NCBI RefSeq assembly: GCF_016775475.1 | Contig: NZ_JAEUXJ010000004.1 | Location: 186,001-250,000, forward strand | Direction: 5' to 3' | From: Belnapia mucosa | GTDB taxonomy: Bacteria; Pseudomonadota; Alphaproteobacteria; Acetobacterales; Acetobacteraceae | Length of the DNA: 64,000 nt | Part shown: piece after piece, positions 42,465 through 50,556 of the stretch | Position numbering within the stretch: the first letter of the stretch is position 1 | Layout: each line of letters opens with the position of its first letter | Notes under the pieces: model-generated | Seen by the model: the letters and a program-made list of their open reading frames with translations, nothing else | The model's database searches: none | What the model was told of the DNA's origin: nothing | Position numbers and translations under genes: made by a program

Positions 42465-43267
42465 GCTGGTTTCCGTTCTGGCCGCTGCTCGGCCTGCTGG
42501 CCGCGGCGGCGCTGCTGCCGCTCGCCGCCACCCTGCTCCGCCCCGCCGCTGCACGTGGGCGGCGGGAGGCCGATCGTGCGCTCTACGATGCCCAGATGGC
42601 CGAGCTGGCGCGGGAGCGCGAGGCCGGCCGGCTGGACGAGGCGGCGCATCGCGCCGCGGTGCTGGAAGTGCAGCGACGCCTGCTGGCGGCGCCGGCCGAG
42701 GCCGGGTTGCGGACCGGGCGCGGCACCCGCCTTGCCCTCGGCGCGCTGGTGGTGGTGGTCCCGCTCGCCGCGCTGGGCCTCTACTGGACGACCGGCGCAC
42801 CGGGCATGCCCTCCGCCCCCTATGCGCTGCGGCAGGAGGTCGCCTCCCGCGACGAGGAGGTGCTGACCCTGCTGCGCAGCCGTCTCGCCGCGATCGACCC
42901 CAACAGCCCGCAGGCGCAGGAAGGCTACCGGCTGCTCGCCAATGCCGAGCGCAGCCGCGGCGCGCTGGGCCCGGCCGCGGACTCCTATCGGCGGGCGCTG
43001 GCGGCGCGGTTCGACGCCGATTTGGCCAGCCAGCTCGCCCAGGTGCTGCTCGAGGACAACAAGATCGAGGAGGCGGCCCGGGTGCTGGCCGCCGCCCTGC
43101 CCCAGGCACCACGCCATGTCGGGCTGCGCTTTCTGACAGGTCTCGTCGAGGCACGTTCGGGCCGGCCGGAGAATGCCCGCAATCTCTGGCGCGCCCTGAT
43201 CGCCGATGCGCCGCCCGAGGCGCCCTGGCGCGCCATGGTCGAGCGCCGGATGCAGGACCTGCCGTGA
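42461..43267 (+). CDS. ccmI: CcmI/CycH, TPR-containing apocytochrome chaperone
   Basis: Heme lyase subunit that binds the C-terminus of apocytochromes, 268 residues. Two N-terminal helices (about 4-28 and 88-108) flank a cytoplasmic loop with a leucine-zipper-like REREAGRLDEAAHRAAVLEV, then a periplasmic TPR domain (about 120-265). The GTG start overlaps ccmH and its TGA overlaps the next GTG. Last ccm gene of the run. Confidence 0.92.
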   Translation: MSWFPFWPLLGLLAAAALLPLAATLLRPAAARGRREADRALYDAQMAELAREREAGRLDEAAHRAAVLEVQRRLLAAPAEAGLRTGRGTRLALGALVVVVPLAALGLYWTTGAPGMPSAPYALRQEVASRDEEVLTLLRSRLAAIDPNSPQAQEGYRLLANAERSRGALGPAADSYRRALAARFDADLASQLAQVLLEDNKIEEAARVLAAALPQAPRHVGLRFLTGLVEARSGRPENARNLWRALIADAPPEAPWRAMVERRMQDLP

Positions 43268-44127
43268 CCGCGGCGGCGCGGCTGATGGACGCGCTGGATC
43301 GCGTTTCGGCCGCCTGGATGCGGCATGCGCCGGGGCCCCTGGCGCATGGCTATGCCGGGCTGATGGCCCGCTACGGCGCGCCCCGCCTCTATCCGCGCGG
43401 CGACCGCCAGGCGCGGGAGAACCTAGCCCGGCTCCGCCCCGATCTGCCGCGGGAGCCGGCGATGCGGGCGATGTGGGACAACCTCGCCCGCAGCTTCATG
43501 GAGGTGCCGCGCGCCCGTCGCCTGTACGACGAGGGCCGGGTGGAGACGGTCGGGGCCGAGCATCTGGCGACGCGACCGCTGATGGTGAACGCCGTCCATC
43601 TCGGCAATTGGGAGATGGTCGGGCTGTCCCTGGTGAAGCATGGCGCGCCGCCCATCGCCATCTACCAGCCGCCGAAAAGCAGCTTCCGACACGACGTGAT
43701 CGTGCGGGAAAGACTGGCCGGCGGCGGCCGGCTGCTGCCGCTCGGGCGGGATGCGGCGCGGATGGCGCTCCAGGTGCTGCGGGAGGGCGATGTGCTGCTC
43801 TTCTCGCTTGATGAGCATCAGCATGGCCGTGTGGCGGCGCCGAGCCTCGGGCGCGGGCCGCGCCAGGGCGGCAATATCGCGCTCTCGGCCCGGCTGGCGC
43901 GGCTCTCCGGCGCGCCCATCGTCATCGCCCATTGCCTGCGCCTGCCGCCGCGCCGGGGGCCGCGCTTCCGCGTCACCTTCGCCCCGCCGATCCACCTGCC
44001 ACGCAGCGCCGACCGCGAGGCCGACCTCCGCGCCGGGATCGCCATGCTGGATGCGGCGATCGAGCCGCTGATCCTGCAGAACCTGCCGCAATGGCTGATG
44101 CTGCACGAATGGCGCCCGGAGGGTTAG
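43264..44127 (+). CDS. LpxL/HtrB-like lauroyl-type acyltransferase
   Basis: Membrane-associated acyltransferase of the lipid A biosynthesis (LpxL/LpxM) family, 287 residues. The catalytic HxxxxE is HLGNWEM (His112, Glu117); the later FSLDEHQHG and a GNIALSARLARLSGAP stretch are family motifs. No strong N-terminal membrane helix is visible, unlike standard LpxL. It is coupled to ccmI by GTGA and overlaps the next gene by 19 bases. Whether it acts on lipid A, an ornithine lipid or another glycolipid is open. Confidence 0.88.
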   Translation: MTAAARLMDALDRVSAAWMRHAPGPLAHGYAGLMARYGAPRLYPRGDRQARENLARLRPDLPREPAMRAMWDNLARSFMEVPRARRLYDEGRVETVGAEHLATRPLMVNAVHLGNWEMVGLSLVKHGAPPIAIYQPPKSSFRHDVIVRERLAGGGRLLPLGRDAARMALQVLREGDVLLFSLDEHQHGRVAAPSLGRGPRQGGNIALSARLARLSGAPIVIAHCLRLPPRRGPRFRVTFAPPIHLPRSADREADLRAGIAMLDAAIEPLILQNLPQWLMLHEWRPEG

Positions 44128-45611
44128 GCGGGGCGCCCCTTTGGGCGCCCGAGCCGCTCTGGCATTCCATCCCGCATCTCACCGCCTTCTTCCCCGAGGC
44201 GCCGCCGCTGCGCGGGCCACGCCCACCTGAGGCGGCAGAGCTGCGTGTGGCAGAAGGCCCTTGGGCGGCGCCCCGCTTCGGCCCGCATCACCGGCCGGTC
44301 GGGCTGCTGGCCGCGGCCGGGGTGGATCCGGTCGAGGCCGCGCTGGCCGTCCCCCCCAAACCCGAGGCCCTGGCCGCGGCGGCGGCGCTGCAACCGCTCT
44401 GGCCCGAGCCGATCGAGCCGCGGCTGCTGGCGGCGACGCGCTGGGCGGATCCGCTGCGCGGCCGGGCCACGGATGCCGCCTCGGGCCTCGCGCTGCTGGC
44501 GGAATGGCGGCGGCAGGCGGCGGCGAATCGGGGCATCGCCGCCTTCCTCGGCATGGCCGGCTGGAAGCAGGCCGCCACCGCCGCCGCCTTCGCCATGGAT
44601 GGCCCGCCGCCCCCCTTCGCCCGGACCGAGGCGGAGGCGCTCGAGCTGGCGCGCCGCCAGCCGGGCGCCATCGCCGTCTGGGCCACTCGGGCGGCGCCGG
44701 GGCTGGCGGAACGCTGCACGGTGGCGGGGGTGCCGCTGCTCTGGGTGGAGGATGGCTTCCTGCGCTCGGTCGGGCTCGGGGTGGATTTCATCCCCTCGGC
44801 CTCCCTCGCGGTGGATGCGGTGGCGCCGCATTACGATGCTGGCCAGGCCTCGGGGCTGGAGCGGATCCTGGCGGAGACCGATTTCCCGGCGCCGCTCCTC
44901 ACCCGGGCGGCGGCGCTGCGGGAGGCGATCGTGGCGCGGGGCCTGACCAAGTATAACCTGCGACGGCCAGCGCCGACCCTGCCGCCCTCGCCCGGCCGGC
45001 GGCGCCTCCTGGTGGTGGGGCAAGTCGAGGACGATGCCTCGATCCGACTCGGCGCCGGGCGCATCCGCACCAATCTGGCGCTGCTGGAGGCGGTGCGGCA
45101 GGCGGAGCCGGAGGCCTTCCTGATCTTCCGCCCGCATCCGGATGTCGAGACCGGCTATCGCCGCGGCTATGTCCCGCACCGGGCCGCGCTGCGGCTGGCG
45201 GATACGGTGGCATCGGGCGGCGATATCGGGGGGCTCTTCGCCCAGGTGGATGCGCTGCACGCCATCACCAGCCTCGCCGGCTTCGAGGCCCTGCTGCGCG
45301 GCCTGCCGGTGACGGTCTGGGGGAAGCCCTTCTATGCCGGCTGGGGCCTGACGACGGATCGGGAGCCACCGCCGCGCCGCGGCCGGCGCCTGTCGCTGGA
45401 TGCGCTGGTGGCCGGGGCGCTGATTCTCTACCCCCGCTATTGCGACCCGGTGACCGGGCTGCCCTGCGGGCCGGAATTGCTGCTGGAGCGGCTGGCCGAG
45501 CCCGATTCCTGGCCGCGCCTGCCGCCGGCCCGCCGCGCCTTCCTGCCCTGGTGGCGGCAGCAGGGCTGGTGGCTGAAACAGGCCCGCCGCTTCGGCCTGT
45601 GGCAACGCTAA
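44109..45611 (+). CDS. KpsC-like beta-Kdo transferase (single module)
   Basis: Protein of about 500 residues matching the Capsule_synth family. Motifs are LLWVEDGFLRSVGLGVDF, the VVGQVEDDASIRLGAGRIRTN stretch and IFRPHPDVETGYRRG, all as in the KpsC modules that add Kdo to lyso-phosphatidylglycerol during capsule building. KpsC normally has two such modules (about 675 residues); here there is one, preceded by about 200 less familiar residues. The start is uncertain: ATG 44109 overlaps the acyltransferase by 19 bases and ATG 44091 by 37. No kpsS, kpsMTDE or Kdo synthesis genes lie nearby. It overlaps the convergent TctC gene by four bases. Confidence 0.85.
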   Translation: MAPGGLGGAPLWAPEPLWHSIPHLTAFFPEAPPLRGPRPPEAAELRVAEGPWAAPRFGPHHRPVGLLAAAGVDPVEAALAVPPKPEALAAAAALQPLWPEPIEPRLLAATRWADPLRGRATDAASGLALLAEWRRQAAANRGIAAFLGMAGWKQAATAAAFAMDGPPPPFARTEAEALELARRQPGAIAVWATRAAPGLAERCTVAGVPLLWVEDGFLRSVGLGVDFIPSASLAVDAVAPHYDAGQASGLERILAETDFPAPLLTRAAALREAIVARGLTKYNLRRPAPTLPPSPGRRRLLVVGQVEDDASIRLGAGRIRTNLALLEAVRQAEPEAFLIFRPHPDVETGYRRGYVPHRAALRLADTVASGGDIGGLFAQVDALHAITSLAGFEALLRGLPVTVWGKPFYAGWGLTTDREPPPRRGRRLSLDALVAGALILYPRYCDPVTGLPCGPELLLERLAEPDSWPRLPPARRAFLPWWRQQGWWLKQARRFGLWQR

Positions 45612-46579
45612 TCGATGCTGATAGCGGCCTCGCGCGCGATGCCCTGCCAGCGGGTCGCGCCGGCCCGGTACCAGCCATCCAGCCCGTCCCGCGGGATATA
45701 GAGCGGATCGACGAAGGCGTTGTGCAGCCTTTCCTCGGTCTGCGCCGTGCGGGTGCGCTCCAGCGCCTCGGTCAGCCGCGCGGTGATCGCGGGCGGCGTC
45801 TGCCGCAGCACGAAAAGCCCGAACCAGATGCCGAGGTCGTATTCCGGCATGCCGGACTCCTTCAGCGTCGGCACATTCGGCAGGGCGGTGGCGCGGCGGG
45901 CGGTCGTCACCGCCAGCGGCCGTAGCGCGCCCGATTGCGCATGGGTGGCGGAGGTGGCGGTGGTGTCGAAGCCGAAATCCACCTCGCTCGCCAGCATGGC
46001 CGCGACCAGCGGCGAGGAGCCGCGATAGGGCACATGCGTCGCATCGACCCCGGCCGTTTTCAGGAAGACCGTGGCCGAGAGATGCGAGGAACTGCCATTG
46101 CCGACCGAGCCATAGATCAGCGGCCGCGCCTTGGCCTCCTTGATGAAGGCGGCGAGGTCCTTCGCCTGAACCCGCGAGGGGACGGCCGAGAGGACATTCG
46201 CCACCTCTCCGATCGTGCCGAGGCAGGCGAAGTCTCGCACCGCATCGACGCCGCTATTGGCATAGAGGATCGGGTTCACGCCGAACATGGCGGTGGTGCC
46301 GAAGAGGATGGTGTGGCCGTCCGGCTCGGCCTGGGCGGCAGCCTGGGTACCGATATTGCCGCCGGCGCCGGCGCGGTTCTCCACCACCACCGGCTGGCCG
46401 AGCTCCCGCGAGAGCGGCTCCGCCACGATGCGGCCGACGATGTCGTTCACCCCGCCAGGCGGATAGGTGACGATCAGCCGCAGCGGCCGGCTGGGCGACC
46501 AAGCGGCCGGCTGGGCCTGGAGGGCGGGGGCGGCGAGCAGGCTGGCAAGGCCGGCCAGGGCCGGGCGGCGACGGAGCAT
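45608..46579 (-). CDS. TctC/Bug-family tripartite tricarboxylate transporter binding protein
   Basis: Second orphan Bug receptor in the window, 323 residues: signal MLRRRPALAGLASLLAAPAL, then RPLRLIVTYPPGGVNDIVGR, a VVENRAGAGGNIGTQAAA segment and HVPYRGSS. The first copy at 7.3 kb shares only family-level identity. No adjoining catabolic gene is evident; it ends inside the last four bases of the KpsC-like gene. Ligand unknown. Confidence 0.92.
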   Translation of the reverse strand: MLRRRPALAGLASLLAAPALQAQPAAWSPSRPLRLIVTYPPGGVNDIVGRIVAEPLSRELGQPVVVENRAGAGGNIGTQAAAQAEPDGHTILFGTTAMFGVNPILYANSGVDAVRDFACLGTIGEVANVLSAVPSRVQAKDLAAFIKEAKARPLIYGSVGNGSSSHLSATVFLKTAGVDATHVPYRGSSPLVAAMLASEVDFGFDTTATSATHAQSGALRPLAVTTARRATALPNVPTLKESGMPEYDLGIWFGLFVLRQTPPAITARLTEALERTRTAQTEERLHNAFVDPLYIPRDGLDGWYRAGATRWQGIAREAAISID

Positions 46580-46640
46580 GGAGGGACCTCGCAGAATCGG
46601 CCGCGAGGGAAGCGGAGCAGGCCCGCCCTGTCCAGCGGGG

Positions 46641-47255
46641 TCAGAACAGTTTCACCCGACCGCGGCGGGCGGCGCCGGCGACTTGCCAGCGCGGCAACTC
46701 GCCACCGGCCATGCGGCGGGCCAGCCGGGCCAGCCGGTCGCTGCGGGCTGCGCTGGCCTCCGGCGCGGAGGGCGCCGGCAACGGTGCAGGCTCGGGCGGC
46801 GGCGGGGTGGTCTTGCGCGGGCGACGCCGACGGGGTGTGGCGTCGGCGGCCGGGGCGGGTTCGGCGGCCGGTTCGGCCTCGGCTGGGGGTAGCTCCGGCG
46901 CTGCAGCGACCGGCTCGGACTCGGCTGGGGGTGGCTCCGGCACTGCGGCAGCCGGCTCAGCCTCGGCAGGGGGCGGCTCCGGAAGTTCGGCGGCCGGCGG
47001 CGCGGTCTCGACCGGAGCCGGCTCGGGTTGAGCCTGATCGGGCGGGGGCGGCGGCGGCACGTATTTGGCGAGCAGGGCGCGCAGCGTGCCCACGGTCTCG
47101 AAATAGGAGCCGTCGCGGCTGACCAGATATCGCTTCCCGTCCACCGTGAAGATGCGCTGCTGCATGGTCAGGCGCTGCACCTGCAGCTCGGTCGCGGGAA
47201 AGAAGGCGCAGCCAATGGCACGGGCCGCGGCGACCTCATCAGGATTAAGGATCAA
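46641..47255 (-). CDS. Hypothetical protein with Pro/Glu/Ala repeats
   Basis: The 204-residue product starts with a folded-looking region of about 65 residues (ATELQVQRLTMQQRIFTVDG) followed by a long Pro/Glu/Ala tract. The tract holds three 14-residue repeats of the form PEPPPAEAEPAAAV, visible as 42-bp repeats in DNA (about 46860-46990), and ends in a basic segment (ATPRRRRPRK) and a C-terminal RRGRVKLF. The start is TTG with GAGAG eight bases upstream. No family recognised; TonB- or PopZ-like spacer tracts look similar but the ends do not match. Confidence 0.65.
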   Translation of the reverse strand: MILNPDEVAAARAIGCAFFPATELQVQRLTMQQRIFTVDGKRYLVSRDGSYFETVGTLRALLAKYVPPPPPPDQAQPEPAPVETAPPAAELPEPPPAEAEPAAAVPEPPPAESEPVAAAPELPPAEAEPAAEPAPAADATPRRRRPRKTTPPPPEPAPLPAPSAPEASAARSDRLARLARRMAGGELPRWQVAGAARRGRVKLF

Positions 47256-47335
47256 ATTCTGCTCTCGGTTGAATGGGAAGGCCGGGTCACTCTCCCCCAG
47301 CCGGGCGATTGTCCCAAGTGAAACCCTGTTGAGCC

Positions 47336-48430
47336 TCAGGCGCCGTGCAGCAGGCGGTGGGCGTAGCGCCAGGCGGTGAAATAGGTATTCGCCGCCCGGG
47401 CCAGATGCGCTTCCCGCCGCCAGGCCGTGGCGTTCCGCTCCAGCGCCGCGCGCCGTTCGGCAAGGCTCGGCACCGCAGCGGTCGCGGCGATCAGGGAATC
47501 GGGGAAGGGCTCCAGCCGGAAGGGATCGAGCGCCGCCTCCGGCCGGGCGGCGGCCAGCGCCGCAGCCTCGGCGAAGCCGGCGAGCAGTTCCTCGGCCAGC
47601 GCCTCGGGCGGCAGGCGCCGTCGGCAGCAGCGGCCGGAGAAATTGGCCGCGGCAGCGGCAGCGAAATTCACCTCGGTCAGCCAGCCAGGGCCACCGAAAT
47701 GGTCATAGACATAGGCCGGCAGCCGCATCGCCAGGGCATAAGGCACGGTCTTGCCGATGGTCAGCACGGCATCCGCGTCCTCCAGCGCCGCCGGCTCCAG
47801 CCGCCTTCCCTGCACATCGCCGCCCGCGCCCCAATGCTCCACCGTAATGCCGCGCGCCCGCAGCAGGGCGGCGGCTGCCAGCACCTCCTCCGGCGCATGG
47901 TTGGAGACGATGAGCAGCCGGCGCAGCGCCGGGCGCGGCAGGCCGGGCGGGCGGTGGAACCGGGCGGGGGCGGCGTTGCGGAAGGGGCGGATCAGCGCCG
48001 GGGGCAGCCCAGCCGCGGTGAAATGCGCCCGCGCCTCCTCCCCGGTGACGATGACCGCATCGGCCAGCAACTCCTCCAGCACCACCCCTGGCTGGGTCAG
48101 GGACCAGCCGAGATCGAGATGGGCGAAGGCGAAGAGCGTGCGCTCGCGGTCCTCGGGATGCGGCGCGTAGTCCAGCAGCGCCTCCATCCGGGTCTGGATC
48201 CAGACGACGTCATAGGTCAGCGGCCGGATGGCGGCAGGGTCGAGATGGAGGGCGCAGCCGGCCGCCGCCGCCATCTCCCGCATCGGCGGATCGAGCGAAC
48301 AGGCGAGCAGGTCGCAGGCGAAGCCGCGGGCGATCAGATGCTCGGCGACTTCCAGCAGCACGAGCTCAGAGCCGGCGACGACCTCGAAATGCGTGGTGGC
48401 GAGCAGGGCCCGTTTCGGCCGGTCGGTCAT
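47336..48430 (-). CDS. Glycosyltransferase-like protein (GT-B fold suspected)
   Basis: The 364-residue protein has a GT4-like N-terminus (RALLATTHFEVVAGSELVLLEVAEHL, compare family starts ending GGaE) and a second Rossmann half starting RRLLIVSNHAPEEVL with GADVQGRRL-like and DADAVLTIGKTVPYALAMR segments. It lacks the usual ExxxxxE motif of GT4, so donor use is doubtful. Cytosolic. The start ATG at 48430 has no clear ribosome site. It lies 25 bp downstream of the tRNA-Gly gene on the same strand. Confidence 0.7.
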   Translation of the reverse strand: MTDRPKRALLATTHFEVVAGSELVLLEVAEHLIARGFACDLLACSLDPPMREMAAAAGCALHLDPAAIRPLTYDVVWIQTRMEALLDYAPHPEDRERTLFAFAHLDLGWSLTQPGVVLEELLADAVIVTGEEARAHFTAAGLPPALIRPFRNAAPARFHRPPGLPRPALRRLLIVSNHAPEEVLAAAALLRARGITVEHWGAGGDVQGRRLEPAALEDADAVLTIGKTVPYALAMRLPAYVYDHFGGPGWLTEVNFAAAAAANFSGRCCRRRLPPEALAEELLAGFAEAAALAAARPEAALDPFRLEPFPDSLIAATAAVPSLAERRAALERNATAWRREAHLARAANTYFTAWRYAHRLLHGA

Positions 48431-48455
48431 ACGCGGTCCGGGAGGAAGGGGGCGC

Positions 48456-48530
48456 TGGAGCGGGCGATGGGAATCGAACCCACGACATTCAGCTTGGGAA
48501 GCTGACGTTCTACCTCTGAACTACGCCCGC
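48456..48530 (-). tRNA. tRNA-Gly (anticodon CCC)
   Basis: On the minus strand the sequence folds as a full cloverleaf: acceptor GCGGGCG/CGCCCGC, D arm GTTC...GAAC, anticodon stem TCAGC/GCTGA around loop TTCCCAA (anticodon CCC, 48498-48496), and T arm GTGGG-TTCGATT-CCCAT. The discriminator is T and the CCA end is encoded (48458-48456). Discriminator U and anticodon identify glycine. Confidence 0.97.
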
Positions 48531-48542
48531 AGCGCAGGATGC

Positions 48543-48571
48543 ACCCTAGCCGGCCTCGGGCGCCGGCTCAA
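48543..48571 (-). promoter_or_regulatory. Promoter of tRNA-Gly
   Basis: On the minus strand TTGAGC (48571-48566) and TAGGGT (48548-48543) are 17 bases apart, with the tRNA 5' end 13 bases further on. Spacing and position are right for a sigma-70 promoter; a GC-rich stretch after the -10 fits a stable RNA gene. Confidence 0.6.
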
Positions 48572-48596
48572 GCCCGGTGCGGCGGCAGGAGGAGGG

Positions 48597-48625
48597 TTGA
48601 CCCGCCCCGTCCCCGGCCGCTAACT
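48597..48625 (+). promoter_or_regulatory. Probable promoter of metZ
   Basis: TTGACC (48597-48602) and CTAACT (48620-48625) are separated by 17 bases. The predicted start lies about ten bases before the SAM-II aptamer, as needed for a riboswitch leader. Confidence 0.5.
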
Positions 48626-48645
48626 GCGCCCGGGCCGCGAGGCCC

Positions 48646-48703
48646 CCTCGCGATTTGTCCGGCCAGCTTGCGGCGAGGTAAAATCAAGCGCGCTAAATCG
48701 GCC
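48646..48703 (+). promoter_or_regulatory. SAM-II riboswitch controlling metZ
   Basis: The leader matches the alphaproteobacterial SAM-II (metA motif) pseudoknot. P1 is CCTCGC (48646-48651) with GCGAGG (48673-48678). The loop contains GATTTG and GCTTG (48666-48670), which pairs with CAAGC (48685-48689), followed by the conserved GCTAAA (48692-48697). It lies 77 bases upstream of metZ, a methionine-synthesis gene typically under SAM-II control. SAM binding should lower metZ expression. Confidence 0.88.
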
Positions 48704-48780
48704 GTCGAGGGTGCCCCTGCGGCCTCCTCGCGCACCGTCCAGGTGCCGGACGCCATTGGTCTGCCAGGGTGTTCCATCCC

Positions 48781-50001
48781 ATGTCCAAGTCCCTGCCCGA
48801 GCGTTCCCTCCGCCCCGCGACCCTGCTCGTCCGCGGCGGCACCAATCGCAGCAACCATGACGAGACCTCGGAAGCGCTCTTCCTCACCTCCGGCTTCGTC
48901 TATGACAATGCCGAGCAGGCCGAGGCGACCTTCGCCGGCACTGCCACGCATTTCCAGTATTCGCGCTTCGGCAATCCAACCGTCGCCATGCTGGAAGCAC
49001 GCCTCGCCGCGCTCGAGGGGGCCGAGGCCTGCCGCTGCACCGCGACCGGGATGGCGGCGGTGCATGCGGCGCTGCTGTCGCATCTGAAGACCGGCGACCG
49101 CGTCGTCGCCTCGCGCGCGCTGTTCGGCTCCTGCCACTGGATCATCTCCACCCTGCTGCCGCGCTACGGCATCACCGGCGAATTCGTCGACGGCGCCGAT
49201 ATGGCCCAGTGGGAGGCGGCGCTGTCCCGCCCCGCCGCGCTGGTGCTGCTGGAGACGCCCTCCAACCCGATGCTGGAACTGGTCGACCTGCCGGCGGTCG
49301 CGGCGCTGGCGAAGAAGGCCGGGGCGATCGTGGTGGTGGACAATGTTTTCGCCACGCCGCTGCTGCAGAAGCCGCTGACGCTCGGCGCCGATGTCGTCGT
49401 CTATTCCTGCACCAAGCACATGGACGGCCAGGGCCGCGTGCTGGGCGGCGCCGTGCTGGGTTCGAAGAAGTGGGTGGAGGAGGTGCTGCAGCCCTTCATC
49501 CGCAACACCGGCCCCTCGATCAGCCCCTTCAATGCCTGGGTGGTCCTGAAGGGGCTGGAGACGCTGCATCTCCGCGTGCATGCGATGTGCCGCAGCGCCT
49601 CGGCGATCGCCGATTTCCTGGCCGAGCGGGTGGAGGTGCAGCGGGCGCTCTACCCCTATTCCGCCCGGCACCCGCAATATGCCCTGGCCCAGCGGCTGAT
49701 GTCCGGCGGCGGCACCGTCGTCACCTTCGACCTGGCCGGCGGCAAGGACGCGGCCTTCCGCTTCTGCAACGCGCTGAAGCTGATCGATGTCTCCAACAAT
49801 CTCGGCGATTCGAAAAGCATGGTGACGCATCCCGCGACCACCACGCATATGCGGATCGGCGCCGAGGAGCGCGCGCGGCTCGGCATCAGCGACGGCACGA
49901 TCCGCCTCTCGGTCGGTCTGGAGGATGTGGCCGACCTGATCGATGACCTCGCCGAGGCGCTGGACGCCGCGGGCGAGGCGGTGGCGCGCGCCGCGGAGTA
50001 G
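48781..50001 (+). CDS. metZ: O-succinylhomoserine sulfhydrylase (MetZ)
   Basis: PLP-dependent enzyme making homocysteine from O-succinylhomoserine and sulfide, 406 residues. Cys/Met metabolism family landmarks: FQYSRFGNPTVAMLE, LETPSNPMLELVDL, and SCTKHMDGQGRVLGG with PLP-binding Lys212; later DSKSMVTHPATTTH and GTIRLSVGLEDVADL. ATG 48781 is preferred over an in-frame GTG 12 bases upstream. Controlled by the SAM-II riboswitch. O-acetylhomoserine specificity cannot be excluded by eye. Confidence 0.95.
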   Translation: MSKSLPERSLRPATLLVRGGTNRSNHDETSEALFLTSGFVYDNAEQAEATFAGTATHFQYSRFGNPTVAMLEARLAALEGAEACRCTATGMAAVHAALLSHLKTGDRVVASRALFGSCHWIISTLLPRYGITGEFVDGADMAQWEAALSRPAALVLLETPSNPMLELVDLPAVAALAKKAGAIVVVDNVFATPLLQKPLTLGADVVVYSCTKHMDGQGRVLGGAVLGSKKWVEEVLQPFIRNTGPSISPFNAWVVLKGLETLHLRVHAMCRSASAIADFLAERVEVQRALYPYSARHPQYALAQRLMSGGGTVVTFDLAGGKDAAFRFCNALKLIDVSNNLGDSKSMVTHPATTTHMRIGAEERARLGISDGTIRLSVGLEDVADLIDDLAEALDAAGEAVARAAE

Positions 50002-50115
50002 CGCCGGCGCGGGGGGCTGTGGCAGGCTCGGGGCCCCGGCCGGATGGAAGGCGGGTGGGCGTGGTGCGCCTGCCTGCCGCTCTGTCGGCCGCTAGCAGGA
50101 AAGGGATGACCGCCG

Positions 50116-50550
50116 ATGCCTGCCGACCGGGAAGGCCAGGGCGCCCGCCACCCCGGCTACAGTGCCGTGACCCGCGACGTGCGCGTCTCGGTCCGCACCT
50201 TCTACCTAGCCGACCAGTCGGACCCGGCCCGCAACCACTTCGTCTGGGCCTATAGCATCACCATCGCCAATGAGGGCCGGCAGACGGTGCAGCTGCTCAA
50301 GCGCACCTGGCTGATCACCGATGCCCAGGGGCGCACCCAGCGGGTGCATGGCGATGGCGTAGTGGGGGAGCGGCCGGTGCTCGATCCGGGCGAGAGCTTC
50401 GAATACACCTCGGGCACGCCGCTTTCGACGCCTTCCGGCTTCATGCGCGGCACCTACCACATGGTGCTGGCCGATAGCGGCGAGGGTTTCGACGTGGCGA
50501 TCCCGACCTTCAGCCTCGACAGCCCGCACCAGATGGGGCGGGTCCACTGA
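50116..50550 (+). CDS. apaG: ApaG protein
   Basis: Small beta-sandwich protein of the ApaG/DUF525 family, 144 residues. Landmarks are VRVSVRTFYLADQSDPARNHFVWAY at the start, the NEGRQTVQLLKRTWLITDA strand and PVLDPGESFEYTSGTPLSTPSGFMRG. Known family members are linked to Co/Mg efflux and, in F-box proteins, protein binding; the true role is unclear. It follows metZ by 114 bp and ends six bases from convergent olsB. Confidence 0.95.
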   Translation: MPADREGQGARHPGYSAVTRDVRVSVRTFYLADQSDPARNHFVWAYSITIANEGRQTVQLLKRTWLITDAQGRTQRVHGDGVVGERPVLDPGESFEYTSGTPLSTPSGFMRGTYHMVLADSGEGFDVAIPTFSLDSPHQMGRVH

Positions 50551-50556
50551 GGCGCG

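Noticed and set aside
46860..46990. 42-bp repeats as a CRISPR array
   Set aside because: There are no unique spacers; the repeats are in-frame and encode a Pro/Glu tract.
48646..48703. metZ leader as a SAM-I or SAH riboswitch
   Set aside because: The pseudoknot layout with GATTTG, CTTG/CAAG and GCTAAA fits SAM-II.
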